Assembly: GCA_002189035.1 (NCBI GenBank)
Contig: CM007989.1
Span: forward strand, 2,480,001 to 2,544,000
Direction: 5' to 3'
DNA length: 64,000 nucleotides
Source of the DNA: Utricularia gibba
Taxonomy: Eukaryota > Streptophyta > Magnoliopsida > Lamiales > Lentibulariaceae
The notes below the pieces were generated by a model. The model did no database searches. It was not told the DNA's origin and was given only the letters and a program-made list of their open reading frames with translations. The first letter of the stretch is position 1, and each line of letters begins with the position of its first letter. Positions 1 to 10,839 of the stretch are shown piece by piece. The translations under genes were made by a program, and so were the position numbers.

Positions 1-773
1 CACAGTGACTCCGTGTGTCATGATAAACATTTTGTTCCATTGCACGGTATGTTAAGTTTGTTTATGATGGAAAAATTGATCAATATAAATAATACCTCAG
101 CGTGAAAAATGCAATAAATAAAAAATAATAATAACTATCATTTATGATATTATATTTTTAGTCATAAATATGTCAATCGAAATAACAATATTTTAAATCA
201 TAAACTATTTATATAAACGATTTATAATTTAATTATAAATCAAAGTATGATTGAACTACTAGTTTTTTTAAAATAAATCTCTAAAAAAATATTAAATTAT
301 GATTAAATATTAATGTAAAAAGATTTAAAGATTTGAATTTAATTAATTGTTATTATTTATGATTCAAAACGATTTAATCTTATTTTAATGATTACTTTTT
401 TACTTCCTATGAAATAAAATGTTCGCAATGTCCAAACAAGATAATATTGTGTATGTTTCTTGGTTTTATTCCTGATTTTACTCACAAAATCGGGAGAGAT
501 GATGTGCATTTTGACAAGGAATTCTAAGAACGTTTTGAGTGGTAAAAATTCATTAATTTTTCATATAAAATAAGAAAAAGCAGATTTTGTCTGGTTTCTT
601 ACTTTTTGCGTGTTCTCCGATGATTTTCAGCTGATCATCGTAATCCCAACTCCACAATCTGGATTCTCTGCGTATATCCACTCTTGATTTTCTTTCAAGT
701 TATCACAAAATGCGTTTAAAGCTTACAGACTCAATTCTCTTTTTTCTTCATTTTCTCGGCTATAAATAAGGTG
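1..773. other. Intergenic, AT-rich; upstream region of the Dof gene
   Basis: Very AT-rich sequence with many short A and T runs and no conserved open frame on either strand. The last 100 bases presumably include the promoter and 5' leader of the Dof gene. I see no tRNA, repeat or mobile element here. Confidence 0.6.
761..770 (+). promoter_or_regulatory. TATA-like box very close to the first Dof ATG
   Basis: The run TATAAATAAG ends only three bases before the first in-frame ATG (774). If it is the working TATA box, transcription would start around 790 and the second ATG (798, context GCCATGG) would be the true start. This is inference from spacing alone. Confidence 0.35.
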
Positions 774-1505
774 ATGAATTCTTCAGAGAAAGTGGCCATG
801 GATTCAGGGAAAGGTGTTGGGTCCTTTACGACGGCGGAGAGGAATCGGCCGGTTAGGTCGTCACCTGGGAATTTCCGGGAGGATCGCTTGAACTGCCAGC
901 CGCCGCTGCCGCAAAGTTGCCCGAGGTGTAATTCAGGGGACACTAAATTTTGTTACTACAACAATTACAGCCTCGCCCAGCCGCGCTACTACTGCAAGGC
1001 TTGCCGGCGGTACTGGACTCACGGAGGAAGTCTACGGAACGTCCCGATCGGCGGGGGGAGTAGGAAGAACAAGCGAGGGAAACCTACCGCCGAATGTGAG
1101 GTTCCGCCGACTTCGTCGCAGAGTCTGATGGGGTTGCTACCTGGGGTGCCGTCGATAAGGCGGTTGCCTGCGGCGGTGCCCCCGGTCGGGAACTCTTTCT
1201 TCGCCGGTGGAACGCACATGTCGTTCCCCGCCGTGCCCTCGTTAATGAACCAATCGGTGAAGCTTCTGTACGGCCAGAATATGGGCTTTTTGCAGAGCAC
1301 GAACCTCTGTTTTCGAAATACACCGGCAACGCAGTTTCAAACTCCGGCACCGGATCAGTATACCCCATGGGCACACGAAGGGTATATGGCCTCCGCCGGA
1401 GCCGCCGCTTCGGCAGGTTGCAATTCCGACGCCGGTGGGAATCATGCAAGCTCTTCGTTCATTGCAAATCAGTGGCCTGATTGCGATCATGGGTTCAATC
1501 CTTGA
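774..1505 (+). CDS. Dof-type zinc finger transcription factor
   Basis: A single-exon gene of 243 codons. The Dof domain occupies residues 47-101. Its zinc ligands are C49, C52, C74 and C77, and the family signature [20 protein letters not shown] is followed by the basic stretch GGGSRKNKR. Dof proteins are plant nuclear factors that bind AAAG cores. Outside the domain the protein is low in complexity, rich in Ala, Ser and Pro, with an Asn/Gln/Asp-containing C-terminus, as is usual for the family. The first ATG (774) lies directly after a TATA-like run, so the start may instead be M9 at 798; the domain is unaffected either way. I cannot assign it to a named Dof subgroup. There is no evidence of introns. 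Confidence 0.93.
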   Translation: MNSSEKVAMDSGKGVGSFTTAERNRPVRSSPGNFREDRLNCQPPLPQSCPRCNSGDTKFCYYNNYSLAQPRYYCKACRRYWTHGGSLRNVPIGGGSRKNKRGKPTAECEVPPTSSQSLMGLLPGVPSIRRLPAAVPPVGNSFFAGGTHMSFPAVPSLMNQSVKLLYGQNMGFLQSTNLCFRNTPATQFQTPAPDQYTPWAHEGYMASAGAAASAGCNSDAGGNHASSSFIANQWPDCDHGFNP

Positions 1506-1976
1506 TAATATTTTTCATTTTATTTTCCCTATTTCCGTTTATTTTAATTTAGGGTTTTTTTCCCCTTTGCTGCTTAATAAATTGTAGATGCTACATTAGT
1601 ATATAATTACTTTATTTTCCATATTGTATTTTAAGTATTAAATTTTGGATATTTTATTATCAAAAATATATTGTGTACGGAAATCATAAGAAATGGCTTC
1701 GTTAATTATCTCAAGTCAGGAGATTAACTACAAATTATTATGAATTAAAAGAAATTTAGTAAATAATTATGGAAAAGCATCATTCCGTTTTATGGTGCAG
1801 AGTGCAAACGCGAAGCGCTGGGAATGCCGGAAGGATTGGATAGGGTTATGGGATCCAAGAAAACTGCATCCCTTCTTTATTGTGTTGCTTTTGTGAGAAT
1901 AAGAAAATGCATCCAATCCAATGCAGCCATTCGTTGATCGTCCATTGTTCGTTTGAGTTTCCCAATACGGGTGTTC
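1506..1976. other. Intergenic between Dof and GH36 gene
   Basis: AT-rich 3' region of the Dof gene followed by the promoter and leader of the GH36 gene. No conserved reading frame or repeat was seen. Confidence 0.55.
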
Positions 1977-4900
1977 ATGGCGGCTGTTGCATCCATCGCC
2001 GTGAGAGCGTTGCAGCTCAATTTTCGCAACGTCCCTTCATTCTTATCTGCTAAATGCCGGGTTTTTTCAAATGGGTTGCGGGGGTTTCGCACGACAGGCT
2101 GCAGGAAATGGTCCATGTTTCTGAAGACGCCGCCGGAGGTAAAAGATGGATTGTTGAGCTTCAATGGAACGCCGGCTCTTGTGGGTGTTCCTGAAAACGT
2201 CGTGCTTACGTCTTTGGAGGATTCCTCGGCTTTCCTTGGGGCTTCTTGCAGTGGCAGCAAGTCTAGACATGTATTCAAGATTGGCGCTTTTGAGTGAGTG
2301 GTGATGAATGTTGTTGTGATGGACTAATTGATCTTCGTGCATGCCATATTATCAAATAGATTCTTCATGATAATATCAGTTCTATCTTATCTTTCTTTGT
2401 ATTTTTTGCAATATGAAAGACGGAGAATCGTCTACTGAGTGTCCTAATGACTTGGGTTTTTCTATGAAGAAATGTACGGTTCTTGTCGCTGTTTCGGTTC
2501 AAAATCTGGTGGATGATTCCCCGTACGGGAAAGTGTGCAAGAGAAGTACCTGTTGAGACCCAAATGTTGCTTCTGGAGACGGTGAACTATGGGAATTCTA
2601 TTGAGCTTAATAACAATGCAGATTATGTACTGTTTTTGCCCATTTTAGACGGTGAATTCAGGAGCAGTCTTCAGGGAAACTCAGCCAGCGAACTTCTTGT
2701 GTGCGTTGAAAGCGGTGAATACTATGTTCTCCATGATTTCAATCCCCTTATTTTAGTTCGATTGCTTGTAGTTGCATCTTAGTTTGGAAGATTTCTTTTC
2801 TGGCAGGTGACAGTTCAGTCACTGGATCGGAGTTTCTCAAATCAGTTTTCATCAACATTGGAGAAAACCCATATGAACTTATCAGGGATTCTATAAAGTA
2901 GGTATTGACTTCCATGGTAATCTAATTTTTTGTCTCACTCTTTTTTTGTTTGATTCCTGCGTAATCTGTCTTTTACAATGAATAAGAATATTGAATGCAC
3001 AAGTATGATGGAATACTCAGGACATTGCACAAGTATACTGGAACCTTTACTCTAAGGGACATGAAGCAAGTGAGTACCAAGAAAATCTGCATCTCAAATC
3101 AAACATGGAAAACGAAGCATTCATTCACATTGAGTAAGAATTTGCATGGCAGATTCCTGGTATGCTGGACGTGTTTGGATGGTGCACTTGGGATGCATTT
3201 TACCAAGATGTGAATGCCCAAGGAATCAGAGATGGTCTAAAAACGTCTGCCTCTTTGTTTTCCACTTATTTTTCATACTGATGCTTCGTTTTTGCACGCC
3301 TACTTTCTGACCTAATCTTGCCCCAATATTAGTTTGTCTGAAGGTGGCACTCCTGTCAAGCTTCTGATAATTGATGATGGTTGGCAAGATACAGCAAATG
3401 AGTTTCGAAAAGAGGGAGAGCCTTTTATTGAAGGCTCACAGTAAATTTTCTCCTTGTTTTGTCTTAAGCCTAATCGTTTTGTAGATTTATAGATAATAAA
3501 CAATAATATGCAGGTTTGGAGCCAGATTAATGAGCATCCTGGAGAATGAGAAATTCAGAAGAACAGCAAATGAAAACTCAAAAAGCATTCCACAAAGTCT
3601 GAAGGATTTCGTTTCAGAAATTAAGGAATCTTTTGGTCTCAAGTACTTGAATATCTTATGCTTCTTCCTTAGCAATGCAGACTACTTGTATGTTTAATGA
3701 GTTCTAATTTTCTCCAGGTATGTATACGTATGGCATGCGTTGATGGGATACTGGGGTGGGCTTCATCCGAGTTCTCCTGGCACGAAAAAGTATAATCCCA
3801 CTTTGAAGTTTCCAACACAATCACCAGGAAACTTGGCACATCAAAGAGACATTGCTATGGATTGTATGGAGAAATATGGTGTTGGAGTTGTTGATCCAGA
3901 CAAGATTTATGATTTCTATGATGATCTGCATAGATATCTAGTCACCCAAGGAGTAGATGGAGTTAAAGTTGATGTTCAAAATTTACCAGAAACGTTAGCT
4001 GGGGGATGTGGTGGCCGTGTCTCGCTTACCAGGAGACACCAAGAAATGCTTGAAAAGTCAGTATTCAATAACTTTAGTGACAACAGCATAATTTGCTGCA
4101 TGGCCCATAACTCAGATACCGTCTACAGGTCAAAATTTTGAGTTCAAATTGCTATATATCAATAGAAAGGCTAACTTCTCATTCACTTCAATTTTCTCAG
4201 CTCGAAAAAAAGCGCTGTCACACGAGCATCTGATGATTACTACCCAAATAATCCTCAGGCACAGACTGTACACATAGCTACTGTTGCGTATAACAGTTTG
4301 TTCTTCGGTGAAGTCTTTGTTCCTGATTGGGACATGTTCTATGTATGAAAATAATCCCTAAAAGTTCATATCATGTGCTGCTCCTCAATAAATGTCTACT
4401 GATCCAGCTCTCTTTCACTTCTAGAGTCTTCATGAAGCTGCTGAATTCCACTCTGTAGCTCGTGCTGTTGGGGGCTGTGGAATATATGTAAGGTGTTACA
4501 TTCTCTCTGCTAAAAGGGATCTTGCTTCTCTGTAGGAGTTCTGAAATGGAAACTTAAACTTGTGTAAAGCCTCAAAGAAATGCTCTTCATAACTTGCAGT
4601 GATAAACCAGGGAAGCATGATTTTAAGATCCTTAAGAGGCTTGTTTTGCCCGATGGTTCCGTGCTAAGGGCAAAGTATCCTGGAAGGCCTTCACGCGATT
4701 GTTTGTTTTCTGATCCGGTATCTGATGGTAGAAGGTAATCCACTAGCTAACTCCTACCCATCATTCAGTATATTGTAAAACTGCTTATATTATTTACTAG
4801 CCTTGTTTGATGCCTTTATTGTTAGTCTTTTGAAGATATGGAACCTGAACAATGTTACCGGAGTTGTAGCCATATTCAACTGTCAAGGGGCCGGATCATG

Positions 4901-5569
4901 GCCTGGCCTCAAGGATCGTCATCCGGAAACCAGTCTTGAGCTCTCTGGACATGTATCTCCTGTAGATGTTGAGTTCATTACAGAAATCTCGCCTGACCCA
5001 TCTGCACAGTTTGCTGTCTTTTCCTTCAAAACGGGTAATAAAGGCTAGCTGCATTGACTTTTCCCTACAAGCACATGAATTTTACCTTTGTTTTCTTGCA
5101 AAGCCCCAAAACTCAATGTATTTCTGCGAAAATCTTCAGGTTCCCTCAGTAAACTCCCATTGACAGGAAAAGTGCATGTTACACTCAAAACCTTAGAATG
5201 TGATGCTTTCACAATATCTCCTATCAAGGCAAGTTGATTCACTTGCTAACACTGTTTTTATCCCCAAAAACGTACCTCAAATGTACCCTTTCTACACAGG
5301 TTTATGATCACAGAGTCCATTTTGCGCCCATAGGACTGATAAACATGTACAATATTGGTGGAGCTGTCACCACGGTTGATTCCATTGCTGGTGGAATACA
5401 AATAACTGGGAGAGGGCAAGGTGTTTTTGGAGGTTATTCTAGTGTGGAGCCAAAGTCTTGCACTGTGAATGCGAAAGAGGTAGAGTTTCAGTTCAACAAC
5501 CAAGATCACCTTTTAACAGTTGATGTTCCAAAAGGAACCAATTCCTGGGACATCACCCTGATCTACTAA
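1977..5569 (+). CDS. Raffinose synthase / seed-imbibition protein (GH36), 14 exons
   Basis: Exons: 1977-2293, 2470-2714, 2807-2897, 3021-3069, 3153-3244, 3333-3440, 3514-3642, 3718-4128, 4201-4342, 4425-4492, 4600-4734, 4826-5034, 5140-5228, 5300-5569. They join in frame to 784 residues. Family blocks follow in order: [49 protein letters not shown] (the presumed nucleophile Asp of GH36), RASDDYYP (the presumed acid/base region), [33 protein letters not shown] and FAPIGLINM. The long insertion typical of true raffinose synthases is absent, so the seed-imbibition (SIP/alkaline alpha-galactosidase-like) subgroup is the better fit. About 48 residues precede the usual start and are rich in Arg, Ser and Ala, like an organelle transit peptide. 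The intron after 5228 has a GC donor. Substrate specificity cannot be read from sequence. Confidence 0.93.
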
Positions 5570-6114
5570 CCTTGTTCCTCCAGTCACCATTACCATCCCT
5601 GTACTACTACTGTTGTACTGAAGAAAGAGCAACACCTTGTTGAAACCATGTCACACTTTCCATGGTTTAGGTTCTCTTCATAGGAGAATCAAACTTGGAT
5701 GTTATTTCTTATATTATATATTGAATTGGAGTCTGTATGAATAAATATGCATTTGGAACAAGATTTATTGGTTTGATTCTGGTTGGTCAACACGGATTAA
5801 GGAATATGACATTGGAATGGTGAAATAGGAGCAAACAATTTAGCTTGTTTACAGGAGTAAAATGCGCAGTTTCATAGGGTCACAACTCACACACGGTGCA
5901 GCTGACTTACAACACTGTGCGTTAATTCAGGATTCTCAATCCAGTTTTGTGTATTTTGATCTCATCCATTTACCATATGATCCAAAGGGGCAAACACAAG
6001 GTCCCCGCAAATCTAGATCCATCATTCATTTGTCTTAGTGATAATGTATATATATGCAGATGCTCCAGAGTATGTTTCCCTGTGTTTTTACTGCTTTGAA
6101 GATTTGAGGAACAG
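5570..6114. other. Intergenic, 3' end of GH36 gene and promoter of the next gene
   Basis: No conserved frame. The first part is probably 3' untranslated region (AATAAA-like run near 5740) and the rest is upstream sequence of the 157-residue gene. Nothing else is evident. Confidence 0.5.
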
Positions 6115-6588
6115 ATGAAGGGAAAGGAGAGTTGCTCGAAGCGGAAGCAGAAGGCAGACAAGGACGAAGAAAGGAAGGCTCCCAAGAGAGGGAAAAGAAG
6201 AGAAACCATGGCCATCAGCTCCACAGAAGATGAAGCTGCTTCTTCTTCATCTTCAACCCACAGAAACATGCCTTTCTCTGATATCTTGTACCCCAATGGA
6301 GTATTCGATTTCCCATGGCTCAAGGATGGGCTTGTTTTCGAGTTTGATAGCTTATCGAAACCCGAAGAAGACATGTTCAATCCCTATGTGTTTCTAGAGC
6401 ATGGCCCTCGGCAAGATCTTGATCAGGCTTGTGAAGAGAACCATACACTTGTGGATATAGACAAAGGTGTTCATCAACATTTTCATGATCCAGCATTTGA
6501 TGATGATATGTTGTGCTCATTCTCAAACATTGATTTCGAGACCTTGGATTGCATTTGGAGATCTTTCTTTGATCAGCCACCCTCTTGA
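6115..6588 (+). CDS. Small unknown protein, basic N-terminus and acidic C-terminal half
   Basis: A single open frame of 157 codons starting at an ATG after a short leader. I do not recognise the family. Residues 1-31 are strongly basic with clusters such as KRGKRRE, a plausible nuclear localisation signal. A serine run follows near residue 45. The C-terminal two thirds are acidic and aromatic, with the patterns FDFPWLKDGLVFEF and CIWRSFFDQPPS at the end. Hydrophobic residues embedded in acidic stretches resemble a transcriptional activation region, but this is inference. No membrane segment and no intron are visible. The base composition is gene-like, unlike the flanks, which supports it being real. 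Confidence 0.6.
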   Translation: MKGKESCSKRKQKADKDEERKAPKRGKRRETMAISSTEDEAASSSSSTHRNMPFSDILYPNGVFDFPWLKDGLVFEFDSLSKPEEDMFNPYVFLEHGPRQDLDQACEENHTLVDIDKGVHQHFHDPAFDDDMLCSFSNIDFETLDCIWRSFFDQPPS

Positions 6589-7054
6589 TCATGATTCAAA
6601 ACCTGAAACTGCTGCAAGCATGAAGGTCCATTTCTTTGATTCTCTTTAGGTGTATTTTGATTGTAAATGTTGAAAGATATACGAAGCGGCTTTCTTTTTC
6701 TGGCCTTCCACAGAATTCTTGCAACCAAATATGAATACAACAGAACTGTATTATAAAAAGCCAATGTGATAGGAAATTCTATCATTCAAGAGGCTAAGAA
6801 AGAACCTGTGAATTTTTTTACATGTCCAAGATAGGTTTGGAGAAGAAATTTTTTGGTCAAGAATGTGAAGTCTCTGTCAATCCAGATACAGAATCCTCCC
6901 TCCGATTTGGCTTTTCATGCTGCTGCTATGGAGGATGGATCTTCGGTTTTCTGATGAAGCCTTTTGCTGATTTGCATTGCAGTGCTCCTTAGGCTGCATT
7001 CCATCACCTGGAGAATGAATCGAAAAAATCAGTATATGACTTGAGCAATGTATC
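6589..7054. other. 3' regions of two convergent genes
   Basis: Lies between the stop of the 157-residue gene (plus) and the stop of the QWRF gene (minus). No conserved coding sequence was found. It probably holds both 3' untranslated regions. Confidence 0.5.
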
Positions 7055-9118
7055 TCAATTTTCACAAGACATGTCGGCTATCTGTCTCTCCAGGGATGTG
7101 AAATTCACCTGAGATAATTGTGCCTTGTTTACTAAAGATCCACACTCTTCAATGAGGGCTCTTTCTCCTCCGACGACCCTGGCCAATTCGGACAGTGATT
7201 TATCTGCTTCTCCAGCCTGTGTAATAGAACCGGATTTTAACACTGTTGTCTGGATATGGGGGTTAAAAGATTCTGACTTTGTCGACCTGTCGAACTACAA
7301 GTACCACAATGCAGCTAATTGACAATGAGTAGTTTTTGGGTCATTAAAAGATCCTTCTTTCCCGACCACAATGGTATTCACGTAGGAAAATCAACATGAA
7401 AAAGGCTCAATTAAGCGAGGGGGTGTGGCAATAGGATCATACTCTTTGTGTAAACCGCCGTATGTGAGAAACTATCAATTCTGCAGTCTCCAAAGCAGAA
7501 CCCATGGCCTCCCGTAGTTCCCAAGGATCAGCCTGGAAAACCAATTGTTATAATCACATAGGAAAATTTTACAAAAATATCAAGTACGTGTAGCAAGATC
7601 CCTACATAAAGGAACAATAAAATGTGGTCTCACCCGCACTTCCCCACTGATCGGTATTCTCACTGAGGAATTGAGCAATGCATCTATTGTAGAGGATAAT
7701 GAAGTTGTGTATTCTTCTTCGAAACTTGTCCATTCTTCAAGATGTGGCATCTTAATCAAGAAAGATGACAATAAGGAAACATACAAATATAATGACAAAA
7801 AAGCTGGAAGTCTATATATTATTCTCCTTGAGGAGGAAACAGAAAGCATGCCAAGGGCTTAAATAAAGCTGATTAATATGTTACCTGAGTTTCTAGCATA
7901 GTCGTCAATGTTTCTATTCTTCGTAGAGCTGCAACTTCGCTCTGTTTTCCTTTTATATTCTCACGCATATCAGCAATCTTTCTGCCTTGCGAATAAAGCT
8001 TCGTCTGAACAAGCAGCATCATAGACAAGAATTTTCATCAAGCTCAAATACTGAGAAATGGTGTAGTACTGTTACAGATGTAACAAGTTATGATGCATCA
8101 ATCTCGAAGTCTAAAACAAAGTGAGGGCTCTGGAAATTACTTGAGTAGCAGCAATTCAGTAGACTCATGTCTTTCAGTACGCAAGGAAAGATTCATCATT
8201 GAAGAGGCACAGTAAACATACCTCAACTTCTTGCTTCTGTGAATGCATTGAGGCTACTGCTTTCGCATTCGCGAACCGCCACTGCAGATAATGGTTAGTC
8301 AACATTTTGAGAGAATGGGCATCTTCCAAGTGATTCGAGATCTTCGTTCCTTTCTTGGCATCTAATCCTGGTTTTACTCCCATAAAAGGATGTGGAGGCA
8401 GGGTAGAATTTTTCCCTGAGGATGAAAAATTCAGGGAGCGCACACAGTCACTCGTAGTTTTCCCAGAAATTCCTAAATTCCTCTCCCCGAGCCATTTATC
8501 TGCTTCCGGCAACGAAGAGCGGATCCCAGTAGTACTTCTCGGCTTAGTGCTCGGCGCAAAAAGTGGAGAATTCGGACAAGAAGAAACTCGATCAGAACAA
8601 ACCGAATCGGAGTCATAGTCAGCTGATGTTGAAACCCGAGAGAGCTTCTTTTCCACAATGGAGGTGGCTTCATGAATTAACCTCGTTGCTGCTGTAACAG
8701 CAGCTGATCCATCGTCGGAACGGCGAATCGCTTTAGGAGTTCGCCTATATCTCGATGCAACAACTCTATCTGTACCCACCGCAATCGGCGTATCCGTCCT
8801 AGGCATAGCCCTAACATCAGAATTGTTTTCTTTCGATGTCTGCTTTCCTCGTTGATTATGGTGCCTGGCTGGCCCAGGTGAAAAGACCGAACACGATTTC
8901 TCAGCGTTGGGCAGGTGATTCTCGTCTATTCTCGATGGTTGGCGTCCGGTAACGGATTTGGATCGCGGAAGATCTGAAGGCCTAGGGGTCAAATTGGATT
9001 GAATCAATGGAGACATGAAGCGCGATTGCACTTCCCGCACTCTAGGGCGGCGAGTCGTTGTCGGAGCAGCCTGTTCCACCATTGAATCGGAAACCCCTCC
9101 CCCGCCGCATTCCGTCAT
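7055..9118 (-). CDS. QWRF motif protein (DUF566, augmin subunit 8-like)
   Basis: Five exons, minus strand: 9118-8222, 8004-7885, 7750-7634, 7532-7443, 7249-7055, giving 472 residues. The N-terminal 260 residues are a Ser/Pro/Arg-rich disordered region. The family signature YLQWRFANAKA begins near residue 284. A helical region follows, with MPHLEEWTSFEEEYTTSL and the final block around AR..GGERALIEECGSLV. Members of this family include augmin subunit 8 and ENDOSPERM DEFECTIVE 1, which bind microtubules and recruit gamma-tubulin to spindle or cortical arrays. The start is the first ATG of the long frame. The last exon could be spliced at CAG-GTGAAT, but reading through to the stop at 7055 matches the family C-terminus better. 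The exact paralogue is not resolved. Confidence 0.9.
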
Positions 9119-9820
9119 TTTTAAGGAACTCAGCCTCTGATTCCTTTCTGTCTAATGGAGAATCGAAAGCGGCGAACAAGGTCACAGAATCCGCCAATGA
9201 AAACCAACAGCAGTTGTGAGAACGAGAGCAACTGGGTAACTAGCCGTTTTACATTCAAATGCGCTAACGGCTATTTTTTTTCCCATTTCTTAATGCTTAC
9301 ATCATCACCCCCTAGCAATAAAAAATTAAATTTATAGTATAAAACAAAACACAAATAACAATTTTCGAAAATCTTTTATTTAATCCAGATTTTTTTTCAA
9401 TAACAAGATTTGATATTTTCATTCATTACTAAATGATATATACAATCATAAATTATATTTTAAAATATAGAAATAATAAAATTATCAAAATAATCAATCA
9501 TAAAAGATTTATTATATTCGAACGATGATTCATTTAAATGTACAGAAACTAAATGAAAATTTAAATATATCAAAATAATATTTAATCTGTTTTTTTTTTG
9601 TAATTAACAACTTCAATAAAATCATAGGGGTATTTTTATCCATTTTCATTAATCAAAAGATATATTAAGAAATAAATATAATCATTTTAGTATACGAGAA
9701 AAATAATCATTCGAGATAAATCGAGTATGGTTACTTTTAGAATTAGTTTTCTAAATGGGGCTTAATTAAAACATTTCTTGTAATAGTAGCAGGAGCTGTA
9801 GAACTGAAAATTGGTGTGTT
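9119..9820. other. Intergenic, promoter of QWRF gene and 3' side of DUF212 gene
   Basis: AT-rich with long A/T runs from about 9310 to 9780 and no conserved frame. The sequence next to 9118 should be the QWRF gene promoter and leader. Confidence 0.5.
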
Positions 9821-10839
9821 TCATGGTGTTTGTAATGAGAGAATGGCAGGGCAGACCGCTAGGCTAACAAAGAATCCTAACAAGGCACCGGCGACGACTT
9901 CTACTTGCGTGTGGCCGATGGATTCTTTCAGCGGACTAGGGCTCACGGCAGCATCAGAATCCACGCTGCTTCTGTTACTCTGTGTCTTCTCCTCCTCACT
10001 CGTCGACTCCTCTGAAGAATGAGTGAACGCAAGTCTGTTGAGTGCTCTTGAATGGTTGCCGACTTCCCTTCTCACTCCCTGCGGAAAGGGGAATGGGGAT
10101 TGTAAGGCAAATCGAATGAGGGCGATGAATTGAGGTAATGGGAGGAGGGGAGCACCTGTGCGTCGTACATTACGAGGCTGGCGTACACTACTGCGAGACC
10201 AAAGATTGAATCTGAAAATCCCCTGCAACTAGACAGTAGTCAGTTTTGTTCAGAGAGTCCTTGGACTACTTGTGTTTTGGTCGAAGGACTGAATCTGGAA
10301 CAGTGTGAACTAGAATGATTCTTGTACCTGTCGAGAAGCAGAGAGGTTGCAGTTGCTACAGCCGCCTGGAAAATGAGGTGCAGATGGAGATGGATTAAGA
10401 TGAGATAAAAAAAATCTTTTGCGATGTCAGTTTGCTAAAGAATTACAGAAGAATGGGTGGACGGGAAGCCCCCAGCTTCAACTGCGGCCTTCCAATTGAA
10501 CTGCTTCCCGTATAGCAAGGAAGAAGTGAAGGGTTTCGAAAATTGCCCAATTGCAGCGGAGATGGCAGCAGACACGAGAACCTGCAACCCCCTCAAGCTC
10601 AAAGTGTGTAGTGAAAAGATCCCATTTTGAATTGGAAAGGCGAAAACCCATTTGGGTCATGAAAGGAAAAATCGAACCTTGTTCTGTAAGACGCCGGAGA
10701 AATCAGCAACTGAACCACTGGTGCAAGCAAGGTCAGAGGAACAGCGAAATGGTTTCCGGGAACTGCCCCTTTTCTTAATGGGTAGCCACAACTTGGAACA
10801 TGTGGGTGTGGATATGGAGAAACCGCAAAGTAGCATCAT
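9821..10839 (-). CDS. DUF212 membrane protein (acid phosphatase / vanadium haloperoxidase-related)
   Basis: Five exons, minus strand: 10839-10678, 10581-10447, 10365-10328, 10222-10156, 10078-9821, in frame for 219 residues. Family blocks are AAISAAIGQFSKPFTS, EAGGFPSTHSS, SLVMYDAQGVRR and IGHTQVEVVAGALLGFFVSL. The N-terminal 50 residues (start MMLLCGFSISTPTC) are Ser/Arg/Cys-rich and look like a chloroplast transit peptide. Two or three hydrophobic segments are visible. The usual family motif GVRRHAG reads GVRREVG here, and a Ser/Glu-rich linker separates it from the last membrane segment. The loss of this His argues against a PAP2-like catalytic activity, though plant members are of unknown function in any case. 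The start was chosen at the first of two adjacent ATGs; a longer upstream frame exists but looks like leader sequence. Confidence 0.87.
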
